In this document: positions 11,132 to 22,707 of the stretch, one piece after another
How positions within the stretch are numbered: the stretch's first letter is position 1
Layout of the letters: every line of letters begins with the position of its first letter
Source of the DNA: Anthoceros angustus
Taxonomy: Eukaryota; Streptophyta; Anthocerotopsida; Anthocerotales; Anthocerotaceae
Direction of reading: 5' to 3'
DNA: 64,000 nucleotides
Assembly: GCA_010909165.1 (NCBI GenBank)
Contig: MU008194.1
Span: 310,001-374,000, forward strand
Program-made: the position numbers and the translations under genes
Notes under the pieces: model-generated
What the model was told of the DNA's origin: nothing
The model's input: the letters and a program-made list of their open reading frames with translations, nothing else
Databases searched by the model: none

Positions 11132-12136
11132 ATGGCGGAGGAAGACGATGAACAGCCTCAGCTGAGCGTTGCTACTCTTGCTGCCCTGAGGGAATGGATA
11201 GAGGAGAGGCAGGGGCAAGAGGAAGATAAAGCAGGTGTTGCCGAAGACGGAGCTGTGGACATAGTGGCCGAGGATTGGCGTTTGAGCCAGTTCTGGTATA
11301 ATGCTGCAACGGCAGCCACTGTAGCAGAGGAGCTCCATCATCTTAGCAAGGCCTTCGATTCTGCTAGGATTGCCTGTGTCGCATGCCCCTCTCTTTATGT
11401 AGAACTCAAGGTGCTGTACTTTGGATGGGTTTGACGGTTCGACCGTATCAGACTGATTTCTGACGGGTAGAATGGGATGCTTTTGAATGCAGAACAAACA
11501 CCGTGAAGTGGACGCTCACTTGTTTGAGTATGACCGACGGTTTGGGAAGTATGGCGATGATTTTAGTTTCTACGACTACAACTCCCCTCAAGATGTGCCA
11601 AACGAATGCCAGGGTGCTTTTCACGTCATCGTGGCTGATCCACCATACTTGGCAAGACATCATCTCTGCCTTAGCCTCAAGTTCCCAGTCAGTTGCAGAA
11701 TCGAAGAATCTCAATGCTTCGTCGTGGTTAGCCTTTCTGACAAGCGTTTCAATCCATGCAGAGTGAAGAGTGCTTACTAAAGACTGTGCAGACTATGAAG
11801 CACCTCTCAGCTGACCCGGAAAAATCCATTTTCTTGTTGCTTACAGGTAGTTGTCGAATTTCTGCAATGGGAGGATTGTGGGATCTGTTCGTGAAATGCA
11901 TTGAAATTCATGGTAGTGGGTCGGGTTGTAGCTTGTCTTCTTGAAATGCACTGACCGTCCGTGGTCTGGGTTTTGCAGGTGCTGTTCAAAGAGAACGCGT
12001 TGCGGGGCTGATACATGCGTATCCCTGCAAGTTCAGGCCACAGCATCAGAACAAGCTGGGCAACGAGTTCATGCTTTTCGTTAACTACGACCCTGGCCAT
12101 AGACTGGGAGGTCTCGAAACTATCGGCTTTGCATGA
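11132..12136 (+). CDS. EEF1AKMT1: eEF1A lysine N-methyltransferase (EEF1AKMT1/Efm5 family)
   Basis: An S-adenosylmethionine-dependent enzyme of the N6-MTase-like fold that, in yeast and human, methylates a lysine of elongation factor 1A in the cytosol. The exons 11132-11410, 11493-11651, 11762-11846 and 11979-12136 give 226 residues, close to the human protein (214). Family blocks are DWRLSQFWYN, ACVACPSLYVELK, FEYDRRFGKYGDDFSFYDYN, VADPPYLSEEC (catalytic DPPY), FLLLTG and NKLGNEFMLFVNYDPGHRLGG. Intron 2 (11652-11761) begins GCAAGA, a GC-AG intron: splicing there restores DPPYL-SEEC exactly, while reading through destroys the motif. It is an intact, well-conserved gene, partly copied at the window start. 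Confidence 0.93.
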
Positions 12137-12590
12137 GCAGCAAGTTGGTGTGTGATGTTTCTGGACACAAGGCTTCAATGTGGAAGATACTGTCCATCAC
12201 TGCAGGAGCCGTGTGCAAAGAAGTAACTTCCCCAAAGTGGTCGGGAATCTCATTCCAGGCCTGGGGGAATATTCGAAGGTCACCAAATTGTGACTAGACC
12301 ATCTCTAGAACTTGTTCCAACTGTAGAATTGCTCCAGCTCTTGGGCTTGCCCATCTCGTGAATGGTCCACTAGAGTCCATTAAAGAGTCCAACTGAGTCT
12401 GCCGAAAGCCGAAAATCAAGAAGCTCACAGACACATAGGTTAGTGAGCTTCGGAATATGAAATCAGAAGAATTTGCGCAAGGAAAAATCAGCACACTCAA
12501 AAAGAAGAGTGTGGTGAGTCCAAATAGGAGCATAGCCAGGGCAATGGAAGAGGAAATGCGATTCAGATTCAAGGTCAAGGGAACAGGGCT
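12137..12590. other. Downstream region of the methyltransferase gene
   Basis: No gene is recognised. It leads into the 26-bp repeat array that the large LTR element has entered. Confidence 0.4.
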
Positions 12591-12695
12591 TGCAAATATC
12601 GGCAGCTCGAGGAGGTGTGAGCTTAAGGCAGCTCGAGGAGGTGTGGGCTTAAGGCAGCTTGAGGAGGTGTGGGCTTAAGGCAGCTCGAGGAGGTG
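12591..12695. repeat. 26-bp minisatellite interrupted by the LTR element
   Basis: About four copies of a 26-bp unit (GCAGCTCGAGGAGGTGTGGG then CTTAAG) end at the retroelement border. The unit resumes right after the element at 30024 (AGGTGTGGGCTTAAG), so the insertion split this array. Confidence 0.85.
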
Positions 12696-15600
12696 TGTGG
12701 AATGGGTTTTTGCATCTGAAGACGCAAAGAGGCCACATTTACCCTCTATGTCGTTATAGTCCTAGGATTCGATCCCAAGGGAATGGTGTTGTGTCAAGGT
12801 GTGCTAAATCTATGGATTCTAGACACCCCGTCGCTCGCTACCCCACCTTCTCCGGCTACCTGCCCAAACCCACCACCGTGGTAGACTCGGCCACCGCGTG
12901 GCAGTTCGGCCAACGTGGCGGGCCCACCACGCCGCCTTCGCGAGTCTATTATCACACTTCTAACACGGACCTAGGCTATCGGACACCTATATCGCCTCAC
13001 CTTACTTAAATTTGCGATCCACCACGCTTCCACTCCCCTCGCGTTTCGATTTTCCCTCACGCTCACAATCCCTCCCGGTAGCGCTCACAACTACCCCGAA
13101 CCTTTCCCAATGAACTCTCCCTCGTCTCACGGGCCACACAGACCCCTCCTTGGCCACCACAGACCCCTCTCATGGAATGAACACACAGTGGCGGTTGGAA
13201 AAGAGGATCGGGAAAACCCGGTCGGTGCTTGGGCGATTCGCCTTCCGGCATTCCGCCTCGGCCGTCGCGGCACTCCTACCTCTTTTCGTGGCGGCGCTAC
13301 CTTCCGTTACCCAGGCGTGGAGCTTGGCCACTCCGCTCTCGACCATCCGAGATCTTCCGGCCTTCTTGTGACGGAAGGCGGTGCGAACCCGTTTGATCTT
13401 GACGACGTCTCCAATCAACCCCACTCGGCGGTTCGATACGGAAGTTCACACGAAATCGTGCCTTGAGAGACACCCAAAGGGTCTCTTATACATCTGGTGT
13501 CCAACACTCACTTCTCTTTAGTGTCTAAAATTGTAGCTCCTACCACGGCCCTTACCAATCTAAGCAACATGACTCTGGTGATGGAACTCCCTATCCTCTA
13601 CTTTGAAAAACCCGGTCCTAGGCTATCGCGACTCCCTAAAATCAGCGCTGCCGCCTCGCGATTGCCTCGCCCCTCGGCCCATGGGGACCCCTCTCGCTCT
13701 TGGCCTCGCCTCGATCCGGCGATTTTCCCCACAACCTCCACCTCGCTCTCCTTTGCTGAATTTCCCTCGCGCCTTCCAGCGGACGTTGCCTTTGTGACCT
13801 CTATGTCCATTGTCCGCTCCTCCTCATTTGGACAACCATACGTGTGCTCCTCCCTCCATGCTCGCTGCGCCTCGCTCATCTCTTCCGGCACCACTTGCGG
13901 AGGATAGGCGCCCGCTCCTACTCGAAGGAACCAGTAGCGCAGTGGCGGTTGGAAAAGAGGATCGGGAAAACCCGGTCGGTGCTTGGGCGATTCGCCTTCC
14001 GGCTTCCGCCTCGGCCGTCGCGGCACTCCTACCTCTTTTCGTGGCGGCCTACCTTCAGTGGAGCTTGGCCACTCCGCTCTCGACCATCCGAGATCTTCCG
14101 GCCTTCTTGTGACGAAGGCGGTCGCCCGAACCCGTTTGATCTTGACGGGCGTCTCCAATCAACCCCACTCGGCGGTTCGATACGGAAGTTCACACGAAAT
14201 GCGCCTTGAGAGACACCCAAAGGGTCTCTTATACATCGGGCGTGGTCCAACGCTCACTTCTCTTTAGTGTCTAAAATTGTAGCTCCTACCACGGCGCCCT
14301 TACCAATCTAAGCAACATGACTCTGGTGATGGAACTCCCTATCCTCTACTTTGAAAAACCCGGTCCTAGGCTATCGCGACTCCCTAAAATCAGCTGCCGC
14401 CTCGCGATTCTTTGCCTCGCCCCTCGGCCCATGGGGACCCCTCTCGCTCTTGGCCTCGCCTCAGTCAGCGATTTTCCCCACAACCTCCACCTCGCTCTCC
14501 TTTGCTGAATTTCCCTCGCGCCTTCCAGCGGACGTTGCCTGTGACCTCTATGTCCATTGTCCCGCTCCTCCTCATTTGGACAACCATACGTGCTCCTCCC
14601 TCCATGCTCGCTGCGCCTCGCTCATCTCTTCCGGCTTGCGGAGGATAGGCCCGCTCCTACTCGAAGGAACCAGTAGCGCTGTGGCGGTCAAGATGTCTGA
14701 CCGGTGGTTTACGCCCCTCCTGTCCCAACAACCACATACACGTTTAGAGTGAGCACGCTCACCATGCGGCGGCAGGACATGAGCATCCTCATCCGGACGC
14801 CGTAGCTGTCGCCTTCCGATCGGTCCTTACCCTCTCCTCCGTGGACAATCCTGGGCGGGCTGCTGATTCTCCGGGATCATCCCTCCATCTGCGACACTCC
14901 GTCGGTGACTTCCCCACCTCGGTTCCCGTTCCACGGCGGTGGCTGGTTTAGCCACCGTGGTGGTTCTTCCACGGTGGTTGTTTGGCTCCTGTGCATGTTG
15001 CTCGGCCTTTCTTGGTTTGGCCACCTCTCTCTTGACTCGGCCCTAGCTTGTCTCTTTCCGCTTGTACCTCTCCGCTTCTTGAATTTCTCCAAGGCGCCAT
15101 CGCTTCCACTGCTCCTGGACTCGCGAGACCTCATCTTGAAGCTCTTCAATTGTAGCATCGCCCCTTGACTGATTTACTAAAGCTTCTGAGTGGACATGTG
15201 CCTTAGCGCTCCATGCCTTGCATAAGGCCGCCGCACTCCGTCTGCGCTCCTCGGCCTTGCTCTCGCCTTCCGGGCTTCCAACTTCTCCTTGAGCAACTTC
15301 TCCTGTTGGCCTTGCACACTCGGCCAAGTGAGAGCCATGGTGCTTGATCGAGGAGATCCGCTGCGTCTGCCATGGCCGGTCAAACCACCAAATCCCAAAT
15401 TGGGCTGTCCCTTGCCCATCCGCCTCCACAACAATTCTCGTGTCACGGTGTCTCCTATCCCCACCTCGGGGGTTCGGTGAAATGTCGCCAAAAATGTCCG
15501 GAGCTCCGTTGCGGTCTCTGCTGAAGTTAACCCCTCCTCTCCTAGGGGTTGGTGCCTTGCCTCTTCCCCCGCTTCATTCTCCCCTAGCGGCGATTCATCC

Positions 15601-17117
15601 CCTGGGAGGAGCAACTTGCCATTTCCCTTTACTTTTCCTCCTTTACGTTCCTGCCGTCTTGACTGGTGACCACAGGTGTGGCTGTGGGTTCCTCCTCTGT
15701 GGCTGCCTCCCCTTCGCCGATCCCGTTAGGCCGTTGCCTTCGCTTCTTACCCTTGGAAACTTCCCCACCCTCTTAGAACCTTCCGAGCGCACTCCCAAGC
15801 TCTGGAATCCTTGCGAATCCTCCTTCAATTCCTCCTCTTCTACCTTGAGTTCCTGACCGGCTTCCAACCATGCACGGACCGACTTCAACTCCGTTAAACA
15901 CCGGAATGCGCAAATACATGAATCGGAAAAGGCGAAATCAAGGAGGGCCGAGGGAAGAGAGTAAATTCGCCTTCTCCTCACGGGCTCTTTCGAAAATCAT
16001 CCTCCCCAATCAATTTGTGTACCCTTGACCACCTCGTGAAGAAAAACCAAGAAGTGATCCGCCATATGATCCGACTTCGGTTACAGGAACACAAAATCCA
16101 TTTGGCCAATCCCACCATTTGCAGACACGAGTTGGCGAGTCACCCACCATTGTTCACTCTCACTTCCCGGGCTTCATGGCGCGGCGCTGCGGCTTTCAAG
16201 GTCTTCTTCTGGGGTCAATCACCAAGCTCCCATCCTCGATGCTTCGCCCATACCTTTGCTCGAAGAGGCCAAATCCAGTTGCGGCCTTTTCCTCGCGTCA
16301 CCCTCTTGCGACTTGGTCCTTAATTGCGGGCGCACTCTTGCACCAATGTCAGTAGCACCATTTCTTCTCCATGAACTTGAGACCCGGCTCTGCACGTGCC
16401 GGCTCTCACTTTCCGTGGTCCATGTTGGGCCCTGCGTGAGGAGATTTGGCGCGGCTCATCTCCTTCTCGTTGTCTCCCAAAACAAAACCTCGACTACCTG
16501 CGGATCGTCGGAAGAGAAAAAAAAATCGAGCCGCCCTCGCGCGCTCCTTCCACGCCTCCTCGCGAACTTGCGGGATTTCTCTCCTCCGCGCCGCTCCGCC
16601 ACGATCGTCGCGCCTTCCTCCCTGCAGTGAGGCGGTGATTTGGCTGGCGTCGTGGTTGCGCGCGCGCCCCTCTTGCTGCTGACTCGCTCCTGCCCCTCAC
16701 GGAAAGTCGCGACCTCATGATCTTGGGTGTGCCCTTCTCCCGATTCGCTCCGGTAGTAGTCCCGCTCCGCCACTAGGGTTGTAAATTCCCACAGTGCATG
16801 CGTCCGTTTCTCGGCCACCGTGGTGGAACTAGCCACCACCCACTTGACTACACAAGCGGCATATTGTGAGCATCCCTAGCATATATAGACACCTTTTATT
16901 CTAAAATTCCCAATACCCAAGGACTCTATTTCTACCCCACCCTCCGGGTCAAACCTAAGGGTCGAAAAATTATTATTATCTCCAAGGGCCAAGGACCATT
17001 CCGTATAAAAGACGACTCGAGACGATTCTCAAAGCACTGCTATTCTAACACACCCAAAACAAAAAATCGTTCACCACGACACTTGAGGCGGGGTTAGTTC
17101 ACATGTGGTCTTCCACA
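12696..17117 (-). repeat. 3' LTR (left copy, 4,422 bp)
   Basis: Begins TGTGGAATGG and ends TTCCACA on the plus strand. It is longer than its partner mainly because it contains a tandem duplication of about 750 bp (13188-13941 and 13942-14680), which is single in the right LTR at about 26881-27613. Apart from that, the two LTRs align along their length with very many 1-6 nt gaps and few substitutions. Confidence 0.93.
13188..14680. repeat. Tandem duplication inside the left LTR
   Basis: Two units of 754 and 739 bp. GTGGCGGT occurs at the start of unit 1, at the internal junction and immediately after unit 2, so the duplication is bounded by an 8-bp microhomology. Confidence 0.88.
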
Positions 17118-17135
17118 TACTCCCTTCTCATTTGT
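17118..17135 (-). other. Polypurine tract of the large LTR element
   Basis: On the minus strand the bases next to the 3' LTR read AAATGAGAAGGGAGTA, a purine-rich run in the position expected for the plus-strand primer. Confidence 0.6.
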
Positions 17136-17599
17136 TGGCGTCCTCGCCAACTTATTGGTAATATTTCTTGACCCGCCAACCGTTGGTGGCGTTGGCAAGG
17201 GTGAGCCACTAAAATCTTGGAGTTGAATTGATCCGTTGTCGAAAACTTCAAACTCGAAGGGCCCCATCCATCGAGATGTAATTTACGGAAATGCATGTAT
17301 CGGTTATCATATAGTAAAGCGGATCCCGAACAACGTATTCTTGGCGCTTCAATCTCTTGTCGTGCCACTCCTTCCTCCTGTCTTTGGACATCCCGCATAA
17401 CTTGGAGGCTTGTTCTCATCCTCCGTGTGTCTGAAACCCACCAACCTTTCCAATGACTTTCCTCCACGGCATTCGACTTGGTTCCTGTATTCTCGGTGGA
17501 ACTTGAATTCTATTGGCATGATAAGTGAATGCCGTAAGTAATACGGGGTTTCTGCGTTGTCACCTTTTCCAGCGGTCCGATGCATGAGTCTTGAATCAT

Positions 17600-18470
17600 T
17601 TCATATCGATCATACGCATAGTGATGAGTTTGGTTAGGATCTTGCACAACAAGCCATTTGCCTTTTTCGGCCCATTGGCTTTTGGGTTATAAGGCGTGGA
17701 CTTCACCGTGACGTTGAAGTGGTTGGTCATGTTGGAGATTACGATTGACGAAATGTGTTCCTCTCAGACCGGCTCCGGTGTGCCATATCGGTGATGATTT
17801 GCTCGAGCAGAATCGCCGACGTCGCCGAATCTACGGCGGTGCACGCTTCTACCATCCGCGATGTCTGTGGCCACGGGATGTATTGGTTTTGGCGAGCCTT
17901 GGTTTTGGTGGATAGGTCCGACAAAATCGATTCCCCATTTCTCGAATGGTGCGGTGCAAGTATGGGGACAAGGGGCCATTGGGTTGTTCTTGGCTTGCCG
18001 ACCCTTTGTAGCGTCGCGCTTCACGAACTCCGCATCCTTGTACATTGTAGGCCACCAATAGCCGACCTCAAAATTTTCCGCATGTGACATGCGGCATAAT
18101 GACCTCCGCCTCTTCTTCGTGTAAAGAGCTCAGGACTCCTCTCACCTGCTTGGTGCGTACCCATAACCGCTCCCTGCCGTCCGGGCTGACTCGGTATAAA
18201 TTCATGTTGTGCCGTGTGAATGGTCTGGAGTAGTGGACAAACGCCTGAATCTGTGTCTTGGATAGCTGTGGAGGAATTTGGCCTGTGCCAAGATAATCGT
18301 ATATCTCCTGATATGTTGGTCTTCCGAAGCCACCCCTCCCCTTCTCAATCGATGCTGGCTCCCCTCCTTCCGAACTGGGCTTCACTGGTTGGTTTGCAAC
18401 TCCTGCAGAAAACAGTGTCTCATCGGGAAAGTCGTCTTCCTGGTCGTTTTCCACCCTTCCTGTTTTCAAT
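17600..18470 (-). pseudogene. Gypsy integrase remnant
   Basis: Minus-strand fragments at 18068-18520 and 17764-18090 contain YRVSPDGRERLWV, then GYWWPTMYKDAEFVKR and PFEKWGIDFVGPI. These are the zinc-binding N-terminal region and the start of the catalytic core of a Ty3/Gypsy integrase. Frameshifts split it and the cysteine pair is not cleanly preserved. No function is expected. Confidence 0.85.
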
Positions 18471-18479
18471 CGAGATATG

Positions 18480-19570
18480 AAGTCGGCATTGATATGCTTC
18501 CTGCCCTCTCTCGTTTCCACTGTGAAGGTAAACTCACAGCGGCAAGATCCGGCGTGCTATCGTCCGAAAGGTCGGTTTATTCACAAGGTGTTTCAAGGCA
18601 AAGTGGTCAACATGGAACACAAATTCATACGAGAGGAGGTAGTGTCGAATTTCGACCGAGTAAACCATTCCCGATTGCTTCGCTCCGTGGTGGTATACTT
18701 TCGCTCGCGTCCGTTAGTTGTCTCCCGGCATAGTAGATCGGAAAATCCTTCTTCTTCTCATCCCGGCGCTGGACCCAATTGCAAATCTTTGAAACATCAG
18801 CAGCGTGGAACTTCTTACTCGATCCGGTCCTTTTAGCGTGGGGCTGTAGCGATGTGGTGCGTAAGTCACGAAATGCTTCCTCCGTTGCGTCGTCCACTCC
18901 CTCCCGATCCTTCCTTAACAAGCTCGTTAGTGGGGCAGCCGCTTGGCGAAATTTGGAGCAAGCGTCTATAATATCCGACCATCCCGGGAACCGCGGAGTT
19001 CCTTTAGCGTTGTTATTGGTGCTCTAAGGGTGGCGATGACCTTTACCTTGTCCGGATCTACTTCTATACCTCGGCTTGAAAATTCGATGCCCCAGCGAAT
19101 TCCTCGACATGCGTAGCACTTTTACGGATGCGGCATAATTGCGTTGCTCGGCGCTCGAGCACTTCCGGTGCGGCGGATGGTCCTTGACCCGAATCGAGTC
19201 GTCGGAAAACTTCCATAAAGTCGCGAGGAAGTCCTTGAAAATTTTGACGATGGCTCGCATGAAGGACCCAGTGCTCCGTCAACCCAAATGCGCTGCGCTT
19301 GTAAGCATATGTCCCCATCGGTTGTAAAAGCGGTCGAGGCCAATCGCTCTCCCTAAGGTGCGGTGATTATGCAGTACCCATCTAGGAATGAATCGCCATT
19401 ACTGCGACGGATCCGAGGATATTATCGATGAAGGGTAGCGGAAAGTGATCCTTCTTGGTGACCTTATTCAACCTTCTCCGATCGACAAACTCGGATTTTG
19501 CAGGCGCCTCTTAGGTACTACCACTATTGGAGCCACCCATTCGGTATTGACTATAGGATAGATCACGTCG
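18480..19570 (-). pseudogene. Gypsy reverse transcriptase and RNase H remnant
   Basis: Minus-strand reading shows, across shifting frames, VNTEWVAPIVVVPK, NKVTKKDHFPLPFIDNIL, SFLDGYC, GTYAYKRSAFGLT, MRAIVKIFKDF, FMEVF followed by a damaged DD active-site motif, then VEEFAG. The RNase H part gives IYYAGRQLTDASE and, near 18480, GRKHINADFISR. The order and motifs are typical of Ty3/Gypsy pol. Several short indels and a loss next to the catalytic aspartates make it non-functional. Confidence 0.88.
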
Positions 19571-22500
19571 CCTTGAGGTACATCTCCAAGCGATCCTTTA
19601 CCTTGAGGAGTACTTGGATTTAACTTGTCTTGTGGAATCCTTGGGATTGCTCACGGTTCCAGTCAATCCTATGCTCGCCCATTCTTTGGGGATCCCTTCA
19701 TGTCTACCTCGGCGAAAACATCGATAAATTACGCAGCGGTTGCTTCATTCCTTCCTCCAACGCCGCATCCATTGTTACGGAGAATTTGAGCACCTTCCGG
19801 AAGAACCTCAACGTCCTTGACTTCATCGGCTGTACCCACTCGCGCTCTCAGTGCGGTGCTAACCCGAATCCTTCTTACGGCTCCGCGGTTCCTCTTCTCT
19901 CATGCCCCATTCCTAAACAAATCCTCCGGCGTGAACGTGGCGCCTCCTCCGCTTCTCCACTGCTGTTAGAATCCGGACCCCTTCGGAGCATTCGGCGGTT
20001 ACCCGTAACGACCCTCGGGTTAATTGTATATGGATATCTGCGGTAGTCCGCTCCTCATCGAGACCATGAGATGTGTGCGAGCAGGAACCTATCTTCCTCT
20101 TGCATCTCCCCGTGTCCTCTGCCGAGGTGTACCCTCTTTTGATTGGAGTTTCACTGCATACATGTCCTTACTCCACGATAGGCACATCCTTCCCTCCTTG
20201 GTCTTGGGATCCCATTCCAGCGGTTTAAAACCGACTTCCTTCCGCCACTTGGCGTGCATTGCGATCGTACATCCATGTTCGGCCAATTAGGACGTCGTGC
20301 CACAGCGATTTTCTTTGGATGACTACATAATCCATCAAGTAGGGATGGTTCCAATGGTCGTTAGCACCTTCCGGAAGAACCTCAACGTCCTTGACTTCAT
20401 CACTGTACCCACTCGCGCTCTCAGTGCGGTGCTAACCCGAATCCTTCTTACGGCTCCGCGGTTCCTCTTCTCTCATGCCCCATTCCCTAAACAAATCCTC
20501 CGGCGTGAGCTGCGTGGCGCCTCCTCCGCTTCTCCACTGCTGTTAGAATCCGCGGACCCCTTTGGAGCATTCGGCGGTTACCCGTAACGACCCTCGGGTT
20601 AATTGTATATGGATATCTCTGCGGTAGTCACGCTCCTCATCGAGACCATGAGATGTGTGCGAGCAGGAACCTATCTTCCTCTTGCATCTCCCCGTGTCCT
20701 CTGCCGAGGTGTACCCTCTTTTGATTGGAGTTTCACTGCATACATGTCCTTACTCCACGATAGGCACATCCTTCCTCCTTGGTCTTGGGATCCCATTCCA
20801 GCGGTTTAAAACCGACTTCCTTCCGCCACTTGGCGTGCATTGCGATCGTACATCCATGTTCGGCCAATTAGGACGTCGTGCCACAGCGATTTTCTTTGGA
20901 TGACTACATAATCCATCAAGTAGGGATGGTTCCAATGGTCGTTAGCACCTTCCACGGAAGAACCTCAACGTCCTTGACTTCATCACTGTACCCACTCGCG
21001 CTCTCAGTGCGGTGCTAACCCGAATCCTTCTTACGGCTCCGCGGTTCCTCTTCTCTCATGCCCCATTCCCTAAACAAATCCTCCGGCGTGAGCTGCGTGG
21101 CGCCTCCTCCGCTTCTCCACTGCTGTTGAATCCACCGGACCCCTTTGGAGCATTCGGCGGTTACCCGTAACGACCCTCGGGGTTAATTGTATATGGATAT
21201 CTCTGCGGTAGTCACGCTCCTCATCGAGACCATGAGATGTGTGCGAGCAGGAACCTATCTTCCTCTTGCATCTCCCCGTGTCCTCTGCCGAGGTGTACCC
21301 TCTTTGATTGGAGTTTCACACGCATGTCCTTACTCCACGATAGGCACATCCTTCCTCCTTGGTCTTGGGATCCCATTCCAGTTTAAAACCGACTTCCTTC
21401 CGCCCACTTGGCGTGCATTGCGATCGTACATCCATGTTCGGCCAATTAGGGGCGTCGTACACAGCGATTTTCTTTGGATGACTACATAATCCATCAAGTA
21501 GGGATGGTTCCAATGGTCGTTAGCACCTGTCGTTCCCCCAGCACCATTACGGACATGTCTAGCCTCAAAACCTTGGTAGTATGTTCAATATCCAAGCCCA
21601 ATTTCCTAGCCGTGTCTTGTCATAATATTTACACCCGACCGTGTCGAGAGGCACTCCTTTGATGACACATCCGAAATTTCCACAGGTTGGTGGGCCTTGA
21701 TCCACCATGGATACCAAGTTCACATGCGCTGGTATAGGAACATTGCGCCTCTTTTTGGGTTGCGCCTCTTTTAACGCCCTCCTGATCTGCTGTCTATACC
21801 GCGGATTGTCTCGAAGGAGTTGTCCGAATGTGATCATGAAATGTTGGTCCATGATGGCCTCCGCTAGATTGAAAGAAGCGGTGGCCCTGACCTTCGCCAT
21901 CCGATTTGGTTGGTTGGGTTCCGGTTCGTCATGACAGTGCGGTGGCCCTTTCAGGTGGGGTGGTGGACTCCCCCGGGGTAGTGGAAATCGACACCCCGCC
22001 TTTTCCCCGTAGCCTCCCTTGCCAATTCTTCTTGTATCATATCCATGACTTCGCCCGTCGTCCGGTGGAAACCCTAACTCCGGTTCGGTAACTTTCTCGA
22101 AATCGGTAGGGTTCCACCCCGGCTTGTCGTGACCTTCATTCACCTTTCCGCCCATTGGAACACTCAGTCTCATGCATCACTCTTTTGCACATATGGTCCA
22201 TCCGCCAAGTCACTGCAGGACTTGTTTTTCGTCTTTGGCCAACGTTCCTGGTGTTGGTATTTCCGGTGGTGGCGACACTCTCTCCCTCATCCGATCCGTG
22301 GTCGTATCCGCCTCCTTTCTTCTTTTTTCCCCGTCGCCTCTCTTTTGCTTTTGTGCTCCTTGTTCTAACGACCATGGCGGAGGCTTCCCCATAATAATCG
22401 CTTCCCTCTCTAATCCCTCCAAGCTCCTCGGGGTTCCAATCTCGGCATCCTCCCATACCGCCATAAGTGCGTCCTCAACATGCATGGCGGACACCGGACT

Positions 22501-22707
22501 TGGGTTTGGTGGCGAACTCCGTTCGGGTGGGCTGTGATCCTCACCGTCTTTGGGGCTTTGGCGAGCACACTTCGCCAAATGCCCTGCGCTACAATCTTGA
22601 CATAGTTTATCAAAATCTCCATTGCCTTGACGAGTTGGATAAGGCGGTGTAGTGTCCAAGGTTGCGACAATTATAGCACAAGGCGGTGCCCATTGGATTG
22701 TTACCCG
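19571..22707 (-). repeat. Internal tandem block 1 (protease/pol linker, with triple sub-repeat)
   Basis: This 3,137-bp block is repeated as 22708-24677 (1,970 bp). Both start with CCTTGAGGTA, and the base after block 2 again reads CCTTGA, so the junctions share GCCTTGA. The length difference of 1,167 bp equals two extra copies of a sub-repeat that is triple here (19789-20362, 20363-20943, 20944-21521) and single in block 2 (22925-23512). Sub-repeat junctions share AGCACCT. Confidence 0.9.
21522..22707 (-). pseudogene. Zinc-knuckle and aspartic protease region, copy 1
   Basis: Minus-strand reading gives a CYNCRNLGHY-type knuckle and CQDCSAGHLAKC, then a proline-rich linker, HVNLVSMVDQGPPTCGNFG and GVPLDT followed by KLGLDIEHTTKVLRL. 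This is the gag C terminus and the retropepsin-like domain of the Gypsy element (DT in place of the usual DS/DT-G triad, then a frameshift). It is duplicated at 23513-24677. Confidence 0.75.
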
